A stretch of DNA of 64,000 nt from UBA2357 sp041916775 (GCA_041916775.1 JAYRYZ010000016.1:52984-116983); one strand, 5' to 3'. Positions 1-8,733 are shown, counted from the first letter of the stretch. Numbers and translations: made by a program. The notes: generated by a model from the sequence alone, not told the origin.

Positions 1-214
1 CGCCCTGCCGATGTTCGAGGCGGACGGGGGAGCCAACGAGTACTTCGTCAATCTGGGTGCGGCTTTCTATCTCAGCAGGCAGTGGGTGGTGGGCGCGGGC
101 GTCCGCTACGGCCACATTGCCGGCGACGCGGCGGACAGCCCGGTCGTCAGCCAGCGCGGCAGTGACAGCCAGGTGACCGCAGGTATCGGCTTGGCCTACA
201 TCCTGTGGCCATAG
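1..214 (+). CDS. MipA/OmpV family outer-membrane protein, C-terminal fragment
   Basis: An open frame enters from the left edge and ends at a TAG. The 70 or so residues visible alternate polar and hydrophobic residues as in transmembrane beta strands. They include a GDAADSPVV stretch that is typical of the end of MipA/OmpV barrels, followed by a closing strand with an aromatic residue near the end (GLAYILWP). The family forms outer-membrane barrels, some linked to murein hydrolase scaffolding and others to sensor-kinase-controlled envelope functions. Only the last strands are visible, so the family call is fairly good but its role is open. It lies 68 bp upstream of a receiver-domain gene on the same strand and could belong to the same unit. 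Confidence 0.6.
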   Translation, partial: ALPMFEADGGANEYFVNLGAAFYLSRQWVVGAGVRYGHIAGDAADSPVVSQRGSDSQVTAGIGLAYILWP

Positions 215-282
215 ACGTACGGTCCGGATTGGTCGTGCGCGGCGGCATCCATCCGTGCGGCAACCTGATCGGGAGGTAGAGC

Positions 283-672
283 GTGCATAACGCTGCAGAA
301 GGATTGACCATATTCATCGTCGATGACGACAACCTGGTCCGGAATGGCCTGGCGCGCTTGATGCGGTCTGCGGGACATTCGCCCGTCATGATCGGGACGA
401 TCGAGACCTTGATGACGCAGCTGCAGGAGATCGTTCCGGACTGTGTGGTTCTCGACATCACTCCGCCAGCGCTGGGTGGGGCGCGCGTCCAGTCGCACCT
501 GCGCGCGTTGGGCGAAAGGGTCCCGGTGATTGCCGTATCCGCGATGGACGATGAAGAAACCGTTCGTGTTGCGCGCGATCTGGGGGTAGGCTTGTTGCTG
601 CACAAACCCATCGATGGAATGGCGTTGCTCGATGCAATCAGGTGGATCACCGGAGGAGCAGGCATTCGGTGA
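283..672 (+). CDS. Stand-alone response-regulator receiver protein (FixJ/CheY-like)
   Basis: A 129-residue protein made of one receiver domain with no output domain. The acidic pocket is D14-D15, the phospho-acceptor is D58 in DCVVLDI, the switch Ser is in AVSAMDD and the conserved Lys is in LHKP. The usual Pro-Gly pair after the acceptor is replaced by PPALGG. The start is GTG, supported by GGGAGG 4-12 bases upstream. The gene ends just before the histidine kinase gene, so the two are probably co-transcribed. It may act as a phosphate sink or relay for that kinase, or a DNA-binding partner may lie outside the window. The domain call is firm and the partner is inferred. Confidence 0.85.
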   Translation: MHNAAEGLTIFIVDDDNLVRNGLARLMRSAGHSPVMIGTIETLMTQLQEIVPDCVVLDITPPALGGARVQSHLRALGERVPVIAVSAMDDEETVRVARDLGVGLLLHKPIDGMALLDAIRWITGGAGIR

Positions 673-726
673 CGCGTGCAGTTACCGGCAAGGCCTGTGC
701 CGACTGTTGGAGGTCCATTCGCGTCC

Positions 727-2583
727 ATGCTGGGCATGAACCTTATCAATCTGGTCTGGCCGATGATGGCCGCCACCAGCCTTACCCTGGCGGTGATTTT
801 CCTGTTTGTCTGGAGCCGCCTCCGATCGCAACGGGATTATCTCGCGTTCGCCGTCTTCGCAATCTGTGTGTGCGCCTACACGCTCGGCGAACTGTTCCTG
901 ATGCGCGCCGGGAGCCCCGGACAATACAGCGATGTGTTGCGCTTGATGATGTTCGTGGTCCCGATCGGCGAGATCAGCCTCGCCGCCTTCATACGCTGGC
1001 ATCTCAAAGGTGGGCGTGCCTGGCTCTTCTGGTCGATCTGTGTCCTGCGCGCCATTGGTATCCCGATCAACTTCGTATCCGAGGGCAACCTCGTATTCGC
1101 CGAGATCACCGCGCTCGAACAGATCGCCGCATTCGGAGACGACCGCATCGCGATGCCGGTCGGTGTTCTGGTGGATTTCCACTGGTTGCTCAACAACCTT
1201 CCGGATCTGCTGCTGCTCATCTTCATTGTGGATACCTCGATCTCGGCATGGCGGCATGAGGATCCCTTGGTGCGCCGGCGCGCGTTGCTGGCGGGGGGCG
1301 GAAGTGCGTTCTTCTTTCTCGTTGCGGCGGGGCACGCGACGCTGTTCCATCTTGGAGTGGTCCCGCCACCCTATCTGATCGGATTCTGTTTTCTCGGTAT
1401 CGTGCTGGCGATGTCGTGTCAGCTCGGGTTCGACGTGTTCAGGTCGGTACAGCTTGCCATCCGCTTGAAGGAGAGCGAGCAGCGCACCGAGCTCGCCGTT
1501 CACTCTGCGCAGCTCTGCTTGTGGGAGTGGGATCTCGGCAAGGATGTGTTCTGGGCGAACGATATCGGCTATGCGATGTTCGCGTTCACCCAGGGCGAAC
1601 ATGTCAACTTCGCGCGCTTCCTCAATCGCGTTCACCCCGAGGATCGGGCTGCGGTCTCGCGCGCTGTCACTACGGCCATAGAGGCCTCGCAGCGATACGA
1701 GACGACCTACCGGGTTCTTTTGCCCGGGGGCGAAATCCGCTGGGTGCAAGCCTGTGGAACGGTGGTTCGCGGTGCGGATGGCCAGTCGGACAAGATGCTC
1801 GGGGTGGTGGCCGACATCACGGAGCGCAAACGCAGCGAGGCGCGAAATCGCGAGATTGAGCAGGCTGCCGCGAAGCAACGCGACGAGCTCGCGCACCTGT
1901 CCCGTGTTGCCATGTTGGGCGAGCTGTCGGGCGCCCTGGCGCATGAGCTGAACCAGCCGTTGGCTTCCATCCTCAGCAATGCCCAGGCCGCCCAGTTGTT
2001 CCTGGCGCGCGGTGCGGCGAAGCTCGACGAGCTGGGGCCGATCCTCAACGACATCATCGAAGCGGATCGGCGCGCGGGTGACATCATCTGGCGGCTGCGC
2101 CTGATGCTGAAGAAGGAAGATTCGACCCGTGAGGCGCTGGACATCAACGAGGTGGTCACGGACATCCTGCGGATGACACGTAGCGACACGGTCGCCCGGG
2201 GGATAGAGATTTTGCTCGAGCTTTCGACCGAACTGCCTCTCGTGCGTGGCGACAAGGTGCAACTGCAGCAGGTCTTCCTCAACCTGCTCAACAATGCGTG
2301 CGATGCGATCGAAGGTGGTTGCGAACCGCTTGCCCTGACCGTCCGCAGTGTGGCCGGGCCTCTCGGTGTCATGGTGTCGGTCGCGGATCGAGGGACGGGT
2401 ATCTCGCCCGATCTCGCGGACCGGATATTCGACCCCTTCGTGACCACCAAGAAGCATGGCATGGGGCTGGGCTTGTCGATCTGCCGCACCATCATGCTTG
2501 CGCACGGCGGCAAGCTCTGGGCCGAACCGCGGGCAGGAGGCGGTTCGGTGTTCTGCTTCTCATTGCCGCCCCTGCAAGGCTGA
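727..2583 (+). CDS. Membrane-bound PAS-containing sensor histidine kinase
   Basis: A sensor kinase of about 618 residues. Seven hydrophobic segments fill roughly the first 235 residues, followed by a PAS/PAC module (about 255-375), a HisKA segment with the phospho-accepting H406 in HELNQPLASI, and an HATPase_c domain with N-box NNACDAI and G-boxes DRGTGIS and GMGLGLS. HELNQPL-type kinases (FixL, TtrS, TodS group) commonly pair with FixJ/LuxR-type regulators. A GTG at 676 is an alternative start, but ATG 727 has GGAGG 13 bases upstream and opens directly into the first membrane segment. It forms a unit with the receiver gene before it. The signal is unknown. Its position next to four copies of a shared palindrome makes it a candidate upstream controller of that regulon, which is inference. 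Confidence 0.88.
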   Translation: MLGMNLINLVWPMMAATSLTLAVIFLFVWSRLRSQRDYLAFAVFAICVCAYTLGELFLMRAGSPGQYSDVLRLMMFVVPIGEISLAAFIRWHLKGGRAWLFWSICVLRAIGIPINFVSEGNLVFAEITALEQIAAFGDDRIAMPVGVLVDFHWLLNNLPDLLLLIFIVDTSISAWRHEDPLVRRRALLAGGGSAFFFLVAAGHATLFHLGVVPPPYLIGFCFLGIVLAMSCQLGFDVFRSVQLAIRLKESEQRTELAVHSAQLCLWEWDLGKDVFWANDIGYAMFAFTQGEHVNFARFLNRVHPEDRAAVSRAVTTAIEASQRYETTYRVLLPGGEIRWVQACGTVVRGADGQSDKMLGVVADITERKRSEARNREIEQAAAKQRDELAHLSRVAMLGELSGALAHELNQPLASILSNAQAAQLFLARGAAKLDELGPILNDIIEADRRAGDIIWRLRLMLKKEDSTREALDINEVVTDILRMTRSDTVARGIEILLELSTELPLVRGDKVQLQQVFLNLLNNACDAIEGGCEPLALTVRSVAGPLGVMVSVADRGTGISPDLADRIFDPFVTTKKHGMGLGLSICRTIMLAHGGKLWAEPRAGGGSVFCFSLPPLQG

Positions 2584-2662
2584 AAATCGGACGAAGGGGC
2601 TGCGTGGTATCGGCCAGCGCGGTTCCAGCCCATCGGCCGGGCGAGAGTGCCTGCGTCGCCGA

Positions 2663-2708
2663 GTAGGACCAAGGTCTCATTTCTCGCCAATCCCCCCGGA
2701 CATAACGT
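2663..2708 (+). promoter_or_regulatory. Palindromic operator copy 1 with -10-like element, upstream of sulfatase
   Basis: GTAGGACC-AA-GGTCTCAT (2663-2680) matches the ATTGGACC/GGTCCAAT dyad found three more times in this window. The central GACCAAGGTC is intact, with two mismatches in each outer arm. A weak -10-like TAACGT starts at 2703, 31.5 bp from the dyad centre, and no -35 is evident. This fits an activator site overlapping the -35 position. The arylsulfatase start codon is 112 bp downstream of the dyad. Confidence 0.55.
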
Positions 2709-2791
2709 TCACCTCGATGCTTGGGGCGCGCTGTCGCGCCGTCCCTGCATAGAGGTCCGTCGAGGGCCGACTTTGACGCAAGGAGAGAACA

Positions 2792-4528
2792 ATGAACGTT
2801 ACCCAGGAGAAACCCCAGCGACTCCGCGGCAGGGGCAGGAGAGGGCTGAAGCTGTGCGCGGGCCTGCTGATTTCGGCGGGCCTCGCGTTGTTGCCCGGCA
2901 TTCCGGCTGCGGTTGCGGCTGACGCCCCCGCGCGCCCGAATGTGTTGCTGATCGTCGTGGATGACATGGGCTATTCCGACATCGGCGCATTCGGCGGAGA
3001 AATCGACACCCCGAACATCGACGGTCTCGCGAAGCGCGGCATGAGCGCCACGAACTTCTACGTGGGGCCCACCTGCTCGCCGACCCGGTCGATGCTGCTC
3101 ACCGGCACTGATAACCATGTGGCGGGCTTTGGCAACATGTCGGAGTACCTGGGGCCGAAGCAGAAGGGCCAGCCCGGTTACGAAGGGCATCTCAACCAGC
3201 GGGTGACCAGTCTCGCCAGCGTCATGCGTGACGCGGGCTATCACACCTACATGGCAGGCAAATGGCACCTCGGCGAGGAGAAGGGCAGTTGGCCGGCCGA
3301 CAAGGGCTTCGAGCGCGACTTCACCCTGATGCAAGGCGGTGGCAGCCACTGGTCGGACATGGGCTATCCCAATCCGCAGCATCCGACGCTGACCTTCACC
3401 CGCAACGGCGAACTGCTGGACAAGCTGCCCGACGGGCACTTCTCGACCGCCGCGTTCAGCGACTTCATCCTCCAGTCGATCGACGAAAACAAGGCGGACG
3501 GCAAGCCTTTCTTCGCCTATCTGTCCTACCAGGCGGTGCACAGCCCCTTCGCCTTGCCGGACGACTGGATCGACAAGTACAAGGGCCGCTATGACAAGGG
3601 CTACGATGCCCTGCGTGCCGAGCGCCATGAGCGGATGAAGGCGCTCGGACTGGTTGGCGCCAACGCCGTACTCGCGCCGCGCATGCCCAACGTGCCGGCA
3701 TGGGACAGCCTCACGCCCGAGCAGAAGAAGATCTCTGCGCGGAAGATGGAGGTCTACGCCGCCATGATGGAGAACACAGACCATCACATCGGGCGGGTGC
3801 TGGGGCATCTGAAGGATAGCGGGAAGCTCGACAACACCGTGGTCCTGTTCATGTCCGACAACGGTGCCGAGCCGGTCGAACTGCTGGCGCTCGCCGCATC
3901 CGTCGACCCCAAGATGCGCGAATGGCTGGAGAAGAACTGGGACACCAAGCCCGAGAACTGCGGCCGCAAGATGTCGGTATGCGACTACGGCGCCGCCTGG
4001 GCACAGGTCGGCTCCACGCCCTACGACTACTTCAAGCACTACACCGCCGAGGGCGGCATCCGCTCCCCCCTGATCGTGGCGGGTCCGCAGGTCGATGCGC
4101 GCGGCCAGTTCTCGAATGCGGTCATGCACGTCACCGACGTCGTGCCGACCGTGCTCGCGCTGACCGGTGTCCGCCACCCCGTTGAATCCGGCACGTCCGG
4201 ACTCGCGCCCCTGACCGGGAAGTCCATGCTGCCGGTGCTCTCCGCGAAGGCGCAGAGCATCCGCAGCGACCAGGACTGGATCGGCTGGGAGCTCTTCGGC
4301 AACCGTGCGCTGCGCCAGGGTGACTGGAAGATCCGGTCGATCCTCAAGGCTGCGGGTGGATCCGGTGAGTGGGCCCTCTTCAACCTCAAGGACGACCCCA
4401 CCGAGCAGCGTGACCTTGCCCAGACCGAGCCCGCCAAGCTCAAGGTGATGACCGCCCTGTGGGACCAGTACGCGCAGCAGAGCGGCGTCATTCTCACCGG
4501 CGACGGCCCCTTCCAGAGCAAGAAGTGA
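2792..4528 (+). CDS. Periplasmic arylsulfatase (type I sulfatase)
   Basis: A 578-residue alkaline-phosphatase-superfamily sulfatase that hydrolyses sulfate esters. After a basic N-terminus and hydrophobic signal segment ending near AVAADA, the NVLLIVVDDMG strand supplies the metal-binding Asp pair. C95-S-P-T-R99 is the Cys-type sulfatase signature, whose Cys is converted to formylglycine. FMSDNGAE carries the later metal ligands. The length suits bacterial arylsulfatases. AAGGAGAG precedes the ATG. Export implies that maturation occurs before or during secretion; no formylglycine-generating enzyme is seen in this window. It is followed 44 bp later by a beta-barrel gene, so the pair may import or process sulfated substrates. 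The substrate cannot be told from sequence. Confidence 0.92.
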   Translation: MNVTQEKPQRLRGRGRRGLKLCAGLLISAGLALLPGIPAAVAADAPARPNVLLIVVDDMGYSDIGAFGGEIDTPNIDGLAKRGMSATNFYVGPTCSPTRSMLLTGTDNHVAGFGNMSEYLGPKQKGQPGYEGHLNQRVTSLASVMRDAGYHTYMAGKWHLGEEKGSWPADKGFERDFTLMQGGGSHWSDMGYPNPQHPTLTFTRNGELLDKLPDGHFSTAAFSDFILQSIDENKADGKPFFAYLSYQAVHSPFALPDDWIDKYKGRYDKGYDALRAERHERMKALGLVGANAVLAPRMPNVPAWDSLTPEQKKISARKMEVYAAMMENTDHHIGRVLGHLKDSGKLDNTVVLFMSDNGAEPVELLALAASVDPKMREWLEKNWDTKPENCGRKMSVCDYGAAWAQVGSTPYDYFKHYTAEGGIRSPLIVAGPQVDARGQFSNAVMHVTDVVPTVLALTGVRHPVESGTSGLAPLTGKSMLPVLSAKAQSIRSDQDWIGWELFGNRALRQGDWKIRSILKAAGGSGEWALFNLKDDPTEQRDLAQTEPAKLKVMTALWDQYAQQSGVILTGDGPFQSKK

Positions 4529-4572
4529 GCGGCACCGGAGCGTATGTGCAGAACCAGAAAGGAGCAACAGAT

Positions 4573-5361
4573 ATGAGCAGAACTTCGAAGACCCGGCTGT
4601 CCATCGCGGCAGTCGGCTTGGTCGTCGCGCTCGGGCCGCTCGGCCCGGCGCAGGCCGCCGATGACTGGAGCTTTGCATTCACCCCCTACCTGTGGGCGGC
4701 TGGGATGAAGGGCGATGCGGAGGCGGGCAATCTGCCCCGGACCCGGGTTGACATGCAGTTCACCGACATCATGGACACGCTCGATTTCGGCCTGATGGGA
4801 CAGTTCGAGGCGAGAAAGGACCGCTGGGGACTGATGTTCGACGCGATCTACATGAAACTGTCGGACTCCGCTGTAGCATCCAGGACCGGCCCGAACGGTA
4901 TCGTGTCGCTCGACGTCAATGCCAAGGCGCAGATTGCGCAGAGCGTACTCGCCGGCGCCGTGGCCTACCGGGTGCTGGAGGTCGATACCGCAGTGGATGT
5001 CTTCGGCGGTCTGCGCTACACCAACCTCGATATCGACGCCAAGGTCGATGCGGGTCTCTTCGGTCTCAGCGGGCAGGTCAATCGCCATGGCGACAAGGAC
5101 TGGGTGGATCCGTACATCGGGTTCCGGGTTCAGCATCCGTTGGCCGAGCGCTGGACGCTCGTTGGGCTCGCCGACGTCGGTGGCTTCGGCGTCGGTGCGG
5201 ATTCGACCTGGCAGGTGTCGCTCGGCGCGATCTACGAGGTTTCGGAAAGCACGTCGGCGACTTTCGGGTACCGCTACTACAAGGTCGATTACGACGAGGG
5301 TGACTTTCTGTACAACATGGAGAGCGATGGGCTCTACGTGGGCATGACCTTCCACTTCTAG
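4573..5361 (+). CDS. Outer-membrane beta-barrel protein of unknown function
   Basis: A 262-residue protein with a signal peptide ending at AQAADD. Alternating hydrophobic strands follow (FAFTPYLWAAGMKGD, FGGLRYTNLDID, FGYRYYKVDYDEGD), and it ends in the outer-membrane insertion signature TFHF. AAAGGAGC lies 8 bases before the ATG, and an upstream in-frame extension into the sulfatase gene is unlikely. It follows the arylsulfatase closely and probably shares its mRNA. It resembles uncharacterised small barrel proteins found next to sulfatases; pore versus structural role cannot be decided. Confidence 0.75.
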   Translation: MSRTSKTRLSIAAVGLVVALGPLGPAQAADDWSFAFTPYLWAAGMKGDAEAGNLPRTRVDMQFTDIMDTLDFGLMGQFEARKDRWGLMFDAIYMKLSDSAVASRTGPNGIVSLDVNAKAQIAQSVLAGAVAYRVLEVDTAVDVFGGLRYTNLDIDAKVDAGLFGLSGQVNRHGDKDWVDPYIGFRVQHPLAERWTLVGLADVGGFGVGADSTWQVSLGAIYEVSESTSATFGYRYYKVDYDEGDFLYNMESDGLYVGMTFHF

Positions 5362-5405
5362 CAGGGCTTCATTCCGCCGGGCCGGCTGTGTGCTACCCGG
5401 CGCCA

Positions 5406-5435
5406 CGTCTTGCGCGGGCCTGCCCGTGCAAGACG
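5406..5435. terminator. Strong hairpin between convergent genes (bidirectional terminator)
   Basis: CGTCTTGC at 5406-5413 pairs perfectly with GCAAGACG at 5428-5435. Inner GCGGG/CCCGT pairs bring the stem to about 13 bp around a short loop. It sits 45 bp after the outer-membrane protein stop and 18 bp beyond the end of the convergent ion-channel gene. No long T tract follows. Confidence 0.65.
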
Positions 5436-5452
5436 ACTTCGCGACGGCTCAC

Positions 5453-6460
5453 TCATATTGCAAGTGCAATGAGCATGAGCATTGCCACGAACGTCATCGG
5501 ATAGGCGATTCTCGCGACCCGCACAAGTCTCGCTGCTGCATCGGAGCGGCCCTTTCGCAGCAATATCGCGTCAATGGTCACTTGAATGACGGTCGCGAAC
5601 ACCATCATCATCGACAGGAGAATGAACGCGTCGAGTCGCGTGATGTAGGGAACCAGCGGCAGCGACTGGCCAATGGAGTAGCGGTAGGCGACCATCGTCA
5701 GCATCGAGGTGACGGCGACCGAGATGTTCGTGGCGATCGTATCCGGCCCCAGCCAGAAGCAGATCCACGACATCGCGACGATCAGACACACCGGGAGCAG
5801 GACCTTGAACAGGAAGGATTCCCAGTGTCTTTGCATCGTCAGCGTCAGCTTCATGGCAGCCATGCCCGAGCCGCCCGGCGTGGCGGCAAAGCGCGTGGGT
5901 TCGACGTTCCAGTGCAGCATGGTCCAGTCGGGAATCGACAGTGTGGGCGAGACCCCGGACTTCACCTCTCCGGCGGAAAGCGGGACCAGCTGGACCTCGT
6001 CGCTACCGTATCCGGCAGCAACGATCGGAATGTTCAGCACCTGCTGGTCGAAGGGAAACTTGCGGAGCGCGAGCGGCTGCAGGAACCAGCCCCAGTAGCG
6101 TTGTTTGAGGATGACCTCGCCGTTGCCGGAGATGTCCACCGACAGCGGAAAGGTCGTCCACGAGCGTTGAAGGTTGGCGATCTGAAGCTGGGGATGCCAG
6201 ATCTGATCGAGCGTCCGTTTGATGGTCTTGCGCCCGTGTGCCAGGCCCGGATCGCGCCAGCGCGCCTCGAGATACACGCTGCCGGTGAAGGTCTGCTCGG
6301 AAGAGGCGATGTGGTCGATATCGAGAATGTAGATCGCGACCCTCACGATCGTCGGCCCGCCGTCCGGCGTCGGACGTGCTGCGCCCACCTGGGCCCAGAT
6401 CTCTGAGGGGAGTCCGGCAAGCACCAACAGGGTCAGCATGGCTGCCCACGTGGTGCGCAT
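5453..6460 (-). CDS. Prokaryotic pentameric ligand-gated ion channel (Cys-loop receptor homologue)
   Basis: About 335 residues with the full pLGIC plan: a signal peptide (MRTTWAAMLTLLVLAG), an extracellular beta-sandwich with YLEARWRDP, IWHPQLQIANLQ and YWGWF, and the loop motif FPFDQQ. As in other bacterial members, this loop lacks the bracketing cysteines. Four C-terminal membrane helices follow, with M2 around TNISVAVTSMLTMVAYRY and the M2-M3 link LPLVPYITRLD. Bacterial relatives include GLIC (proton-gated) and ELIC (amine-gated). ATG 6460 starts cleanly at the signal peptide but lacks a Shine-Dalgarno. A TTG at 6568 has GGAG 11 bases upstream and overlaps the end of the DUF2950 gene, which would couple translation. 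It is the last gene of a DUF3300-DUF2950-channel unit. The ligand and ion selectivity are unknown. Confidence 0.88.
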   Translation of the reverse strand: MRTTWAAMLTLLVLAGLPSEIWAQVGAARPTPDGGPTIVRVAIYILDIDHIASSEQTFTGSVYLEARWRDPGLAHGRKTIKRTLDQIWHPQLQIANLQRSWTTFPLSVDISGNGEVILKQRYWGWFLQPLALRKFPFDQQVLNIPIVAAGYGSDEVQLVPLSAGEVKSGVSPTLSIPDWTMLHWNVEPTRFAATPGGSGMAAMKLTLTMQRHWESFLFKVLLPVCLIVAMSWICFWLGPDTIATNISVAVTSMLTMVAYRYSIGQSLPLVPYITRLDAFILLSMMMVFATVIQVTIDAILLRKGRSDAAARLVRVARIAYPMTFVAMLMLIALAI

Positions 6461-6557
6461 GTTCGGGAACGCCGCGCACAGGCGCCGCGCGCCCGGAACG
6501 GACAGGCGCCCGGCGCGCATGAAGAAGTGGGGCGTTCCGCGCCGGGTTGACGTTTGC

Positions 6558-7526
6558 CTATTGATCAACCCGACGCCAACTCCGGTCGGGGTTGTATGTC
6601 GTCACCCCAGCAGCGATACCCGTCGTGTCGGGGCCGAGGTCTTGCTCGTAAACGATGCCGTCCGGGCCGACGATGAAGCTCATGATGCCGGACACGCGAT
6701 AGCTGGCCGGATAGGCGAGCAGCGCGAAGCCGCCGATCATCCGCCCGCCGGCGACGTATTCGTAGGCCCCACCGGGCGCGTCCGCACCCTGGCCGGTCAG
6801 GATGCGGTAGTAGTAGCCGTGATAGGCGGTGGGCGTTGTCGTGGCGGCGTCGTGCCCCGGGTAGCCTTCCTTTGCAGCGTCGGCGAAAAGCGGACCCAGG
6901 GGGCTTTGCGCTTCGCCCTCGGTTGTCTGCCAGTACAGGCCGTCACGGTTGCCGGGTGTGCTGCGAAGCTTCATCGCGTAGGACCGCGCGCCGCTTCCGT
7001 CCCGGTCCTCTGATGCGTACTCCCGTTGGGCGTCGACATAGGTCAGCATCACCTGGATCGTCGACAGTTCGTTGCGGCCGATGCGCCGGTTGACCATTTC
7101 GTCTTCGCCCGCGGCGGTGTCGAAGTACCAGCCTTGCGGTCCCCGCACGATGGGCACCGGAAGAGGCCAGCCGTCCTTGCCGATCTCGAGGACCGCGCGG
7201 GCGTCGCCGCTGAGTGTGATCCTGTGGGACTCGTCGAACGAGGCGAGGAAGGTGGCGCGCGCCTGCTTGTCGGCCACCGCGTCGCCGGAAGCGAGTAGAC
7301 GGTCGGCATCGGCGCCGAGCACTACCGTGAGCTCGGCGATGCTGTCGTTCTTCAGCCCGGCGACCAGCGCTTCGATCGCGGCCTCGGGTGAGCCGAAAAG
7401 TGTCTGCCCGGCCAAGGACGGCGCGGTCGTGCCGAGCAACAGGATCGTCCCCGCGCATGCGCCGGCAATACGGCGCAGCGCGAGAAATGGGGTTCCGTTC
7501 AGTGCAGCCAAGTTCGTCTCCTTCAT
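6558..7526 (-). CDS. DUF2950 family exported protein
   Basis: A 322-residue protein with an N-terminal hydrophobic signal segment ending near PSLAGQ. The conserved DUF2950 C-terminal half is present: YYYRILTGQG, then GGFALLAYPASYRVSGIMSF and a GPDGIVYEQDLG segment. No catalytic motif is recognised and the family has no assigned biochemistry. It lies 28 bp after the DUF3300 gene, a pairing seen in other proteobacteria, and directly before the ligand-gated channel gene. All three probably share the promoter upstream of DUF3300. A TTG at 7511 preceded by AAGGAG is an alternative, shorter start. Confidence 0.82.
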   Translation of the reverse strand: MKETNLAALNGTPFLALRRIAGACAGTILLLGTTAPSLAGQTLFGSPEAAIEALVAGLKNDSIAELTVVLGADADRLLASGDAVADKQARATFLASFDESHRITLSGDARAVLEIGKDGWPLPVPIVRGPQGWYFDTAAGEDEMVNRRIGRNELSTIQVMLTYVDAQREYASEDRDGSGARSYAMKLRSTPGNRDGLYWQTTEGEAQSPLGPLFADAAKEGYPGHDAATTTPTAYHGYYYRILTGQGADAPGGAYEYVAGGRMIGGFALLAYPASYRVSGIMSFIVGPDGIVYEQDLGPDTTGIAAGVTTYNPDRSWRRVDQ

Positions 7527-7554
7527 TCCGTCGCCAGGGGCTCAACCATTAAGC

Positions 7555-8733
7555 TCAGTTTCGGCGCAGGCCTCTGTCCGGCCCCACCATCTCGGCCGCC
7601 GTGCGGCTGCGCGCACCCCTGTCGGCATGAGCGCGTGCCTCGGCCCCGCCGACACCTTGCCGGTCGAGCATCCGGTTCGCGCTCGCTGCGGAGCCGGGAC
7701 GCTCGAACCGCGTTTCGTCCGGATTGCTTGCCCGGGCCGTGCGCTCCGGCGCCGGCCCGGCCCGCCCGGCCGCAGCTGCGCCCGTCCGCGCCTCGGGCGC
7801 TGCGTGCCCGCGATAGGTCTGGCGGTCCCTGGAGCCGGCAACATGGCCATCCGGACGATAGCGTTGTGCGACGCTTGCGCTGTGGTAGGGCACGCCGCGG
7901 CGATGATCGACGTCGTGTCGCCAGGCGCCCTTCGCGGGCAGGTTGGTGATGTTGGTGCGATGGACGTGCTTGTGGAAGTGGATGTTTCTGTCCACGTCGA
8001 TGTCGATCTCGCCTCTGTTCCAGTCGGCCGAGCCCCAGGCATAACCCCACGCGAGGCCGAGGATGATGCCGGCGCCGAAGCCGTAGCGGGGCGCGGCCAC
8101 GTAGCCGGGCGGATAGTAGTAATAGGGGGGGTAGGCCGTGTAAGGCCAGGTACCGTACACGACGACCGGGTCGTAGACGGGCACGTACACGGTCGTGGTG
8201 CTGGCAGGTTCGATGATGATGACGTTCTCCCGCACCACCACGGTCTGCTCGGGGCTCGACTTCAGATAGCCCGCAGCCTGTGCCTTGGCGCGCAGGCGCT
8301 GGATGGCGGCGAACAGTTCGCGCGGCTGGGCGAGAAACGCATCGCCGAGCTTCTGCGTCCATTCGAGCTGGCTGCTCATCATGAGCAAGGCCTGCGGAAA
8401 GTTCGCCAGCGACTTCACGCTCGGATCCCAGGGTTGCGCATCGAGCTGGCGGGCGAGTGCCTCGCCCTGAAGGTTCTTGTGCTGGGCAACGAAGCGCTCG
8501 GCCTGCACGACCTCGAGCGGATAGGTCGCTGCCATGAGCATCTGCGAGACCAGGCTGTCGGGATAGAGGGCGATGGGTGCCGCCAGCTGCTCGAGCTCTT
8601 CCTGCCTGAAACTCGTGGCGGCCGTCGCCGAGGCCGAAGCGCCCTGCGCGGCGGCCGGCAAGGCGGTCAAGACCGATGTCACAAGCAAGGCCGGCAAAAC
8701 AAGCACGGCCATCGCTTCACGCTTCATTCTCAT
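7555..8733 (-). CDS. DUF3300 family exported protein
   Basis: A 392-residue protein with a signal peptide (VLPALLVTSVLTALPAAAQG). The DUF3300 core begins FRQEELEQLAAPIALYPDSL and includes LAQPRELFAAIQRLRAKA. A Tyr/Pro-rich segment follows (YPPYYYYPPGYVA), then a Trp/Gly stretch and a His-rich basic tail of low complexity. Family function is unknown; export and the aromatic-rich linker suggest an envelope location. The ATG at 8733 is chosen because GAGGGG lies 5-11 bases upstream. It heads the DUF3300-DUF2950-ion channel unit, with a palindromic site about 160 bp upstream. Confidence 0.82.
   Translation of the reverse strand: MRMKREAMAVLVLPALLVTSVLTALPAAAQGASASATAATSFRQEELEQLAAPIALYPDSLVSQMLMAATYPLEVVQAERFVAQHKNLQGEALARQLDAQPWDPSVKSLANFPQALLMMSSQLEWTQKLGDAFLAQPRELFAAIQRLRAKAQAAGYLKSSPEQTVVVRENVIIIEPASTTTVYVPVYDPVVVYGTWPYTAYPPYYYYPPGYVAAPRYGFGAGIILGLAWGYAWGSADWNRGEIDIDVDRNIHFHKHVHRTNITNLPAKGAWRHDVDHRRGVPYHSASVAQRYRPDGHVAGSRDRQTYRGHAAPEARTGAAAAGRAGPAPERTARASNPDETRFERPGSAASANRMLDRQGVGGAEARAHADRGARSRTAAEMVGPDRGLRRN

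Noticed and set aside
682..2505. 607-residue antisense open frame opposite the histidine kinase
   Set aside because: It lies fully opposite a gene with complete kinase motifs. Its translation is Arg/His/Gln rich with no domain, as expected of GC-rich shadows.
5390..6406. 338-residue plus-strand frame opposite the ion channel
   Set aside because: The minus-strand frame has all pLGIC motifs. The plus-strand product is low complexity and begins inside a terminator hairpin.
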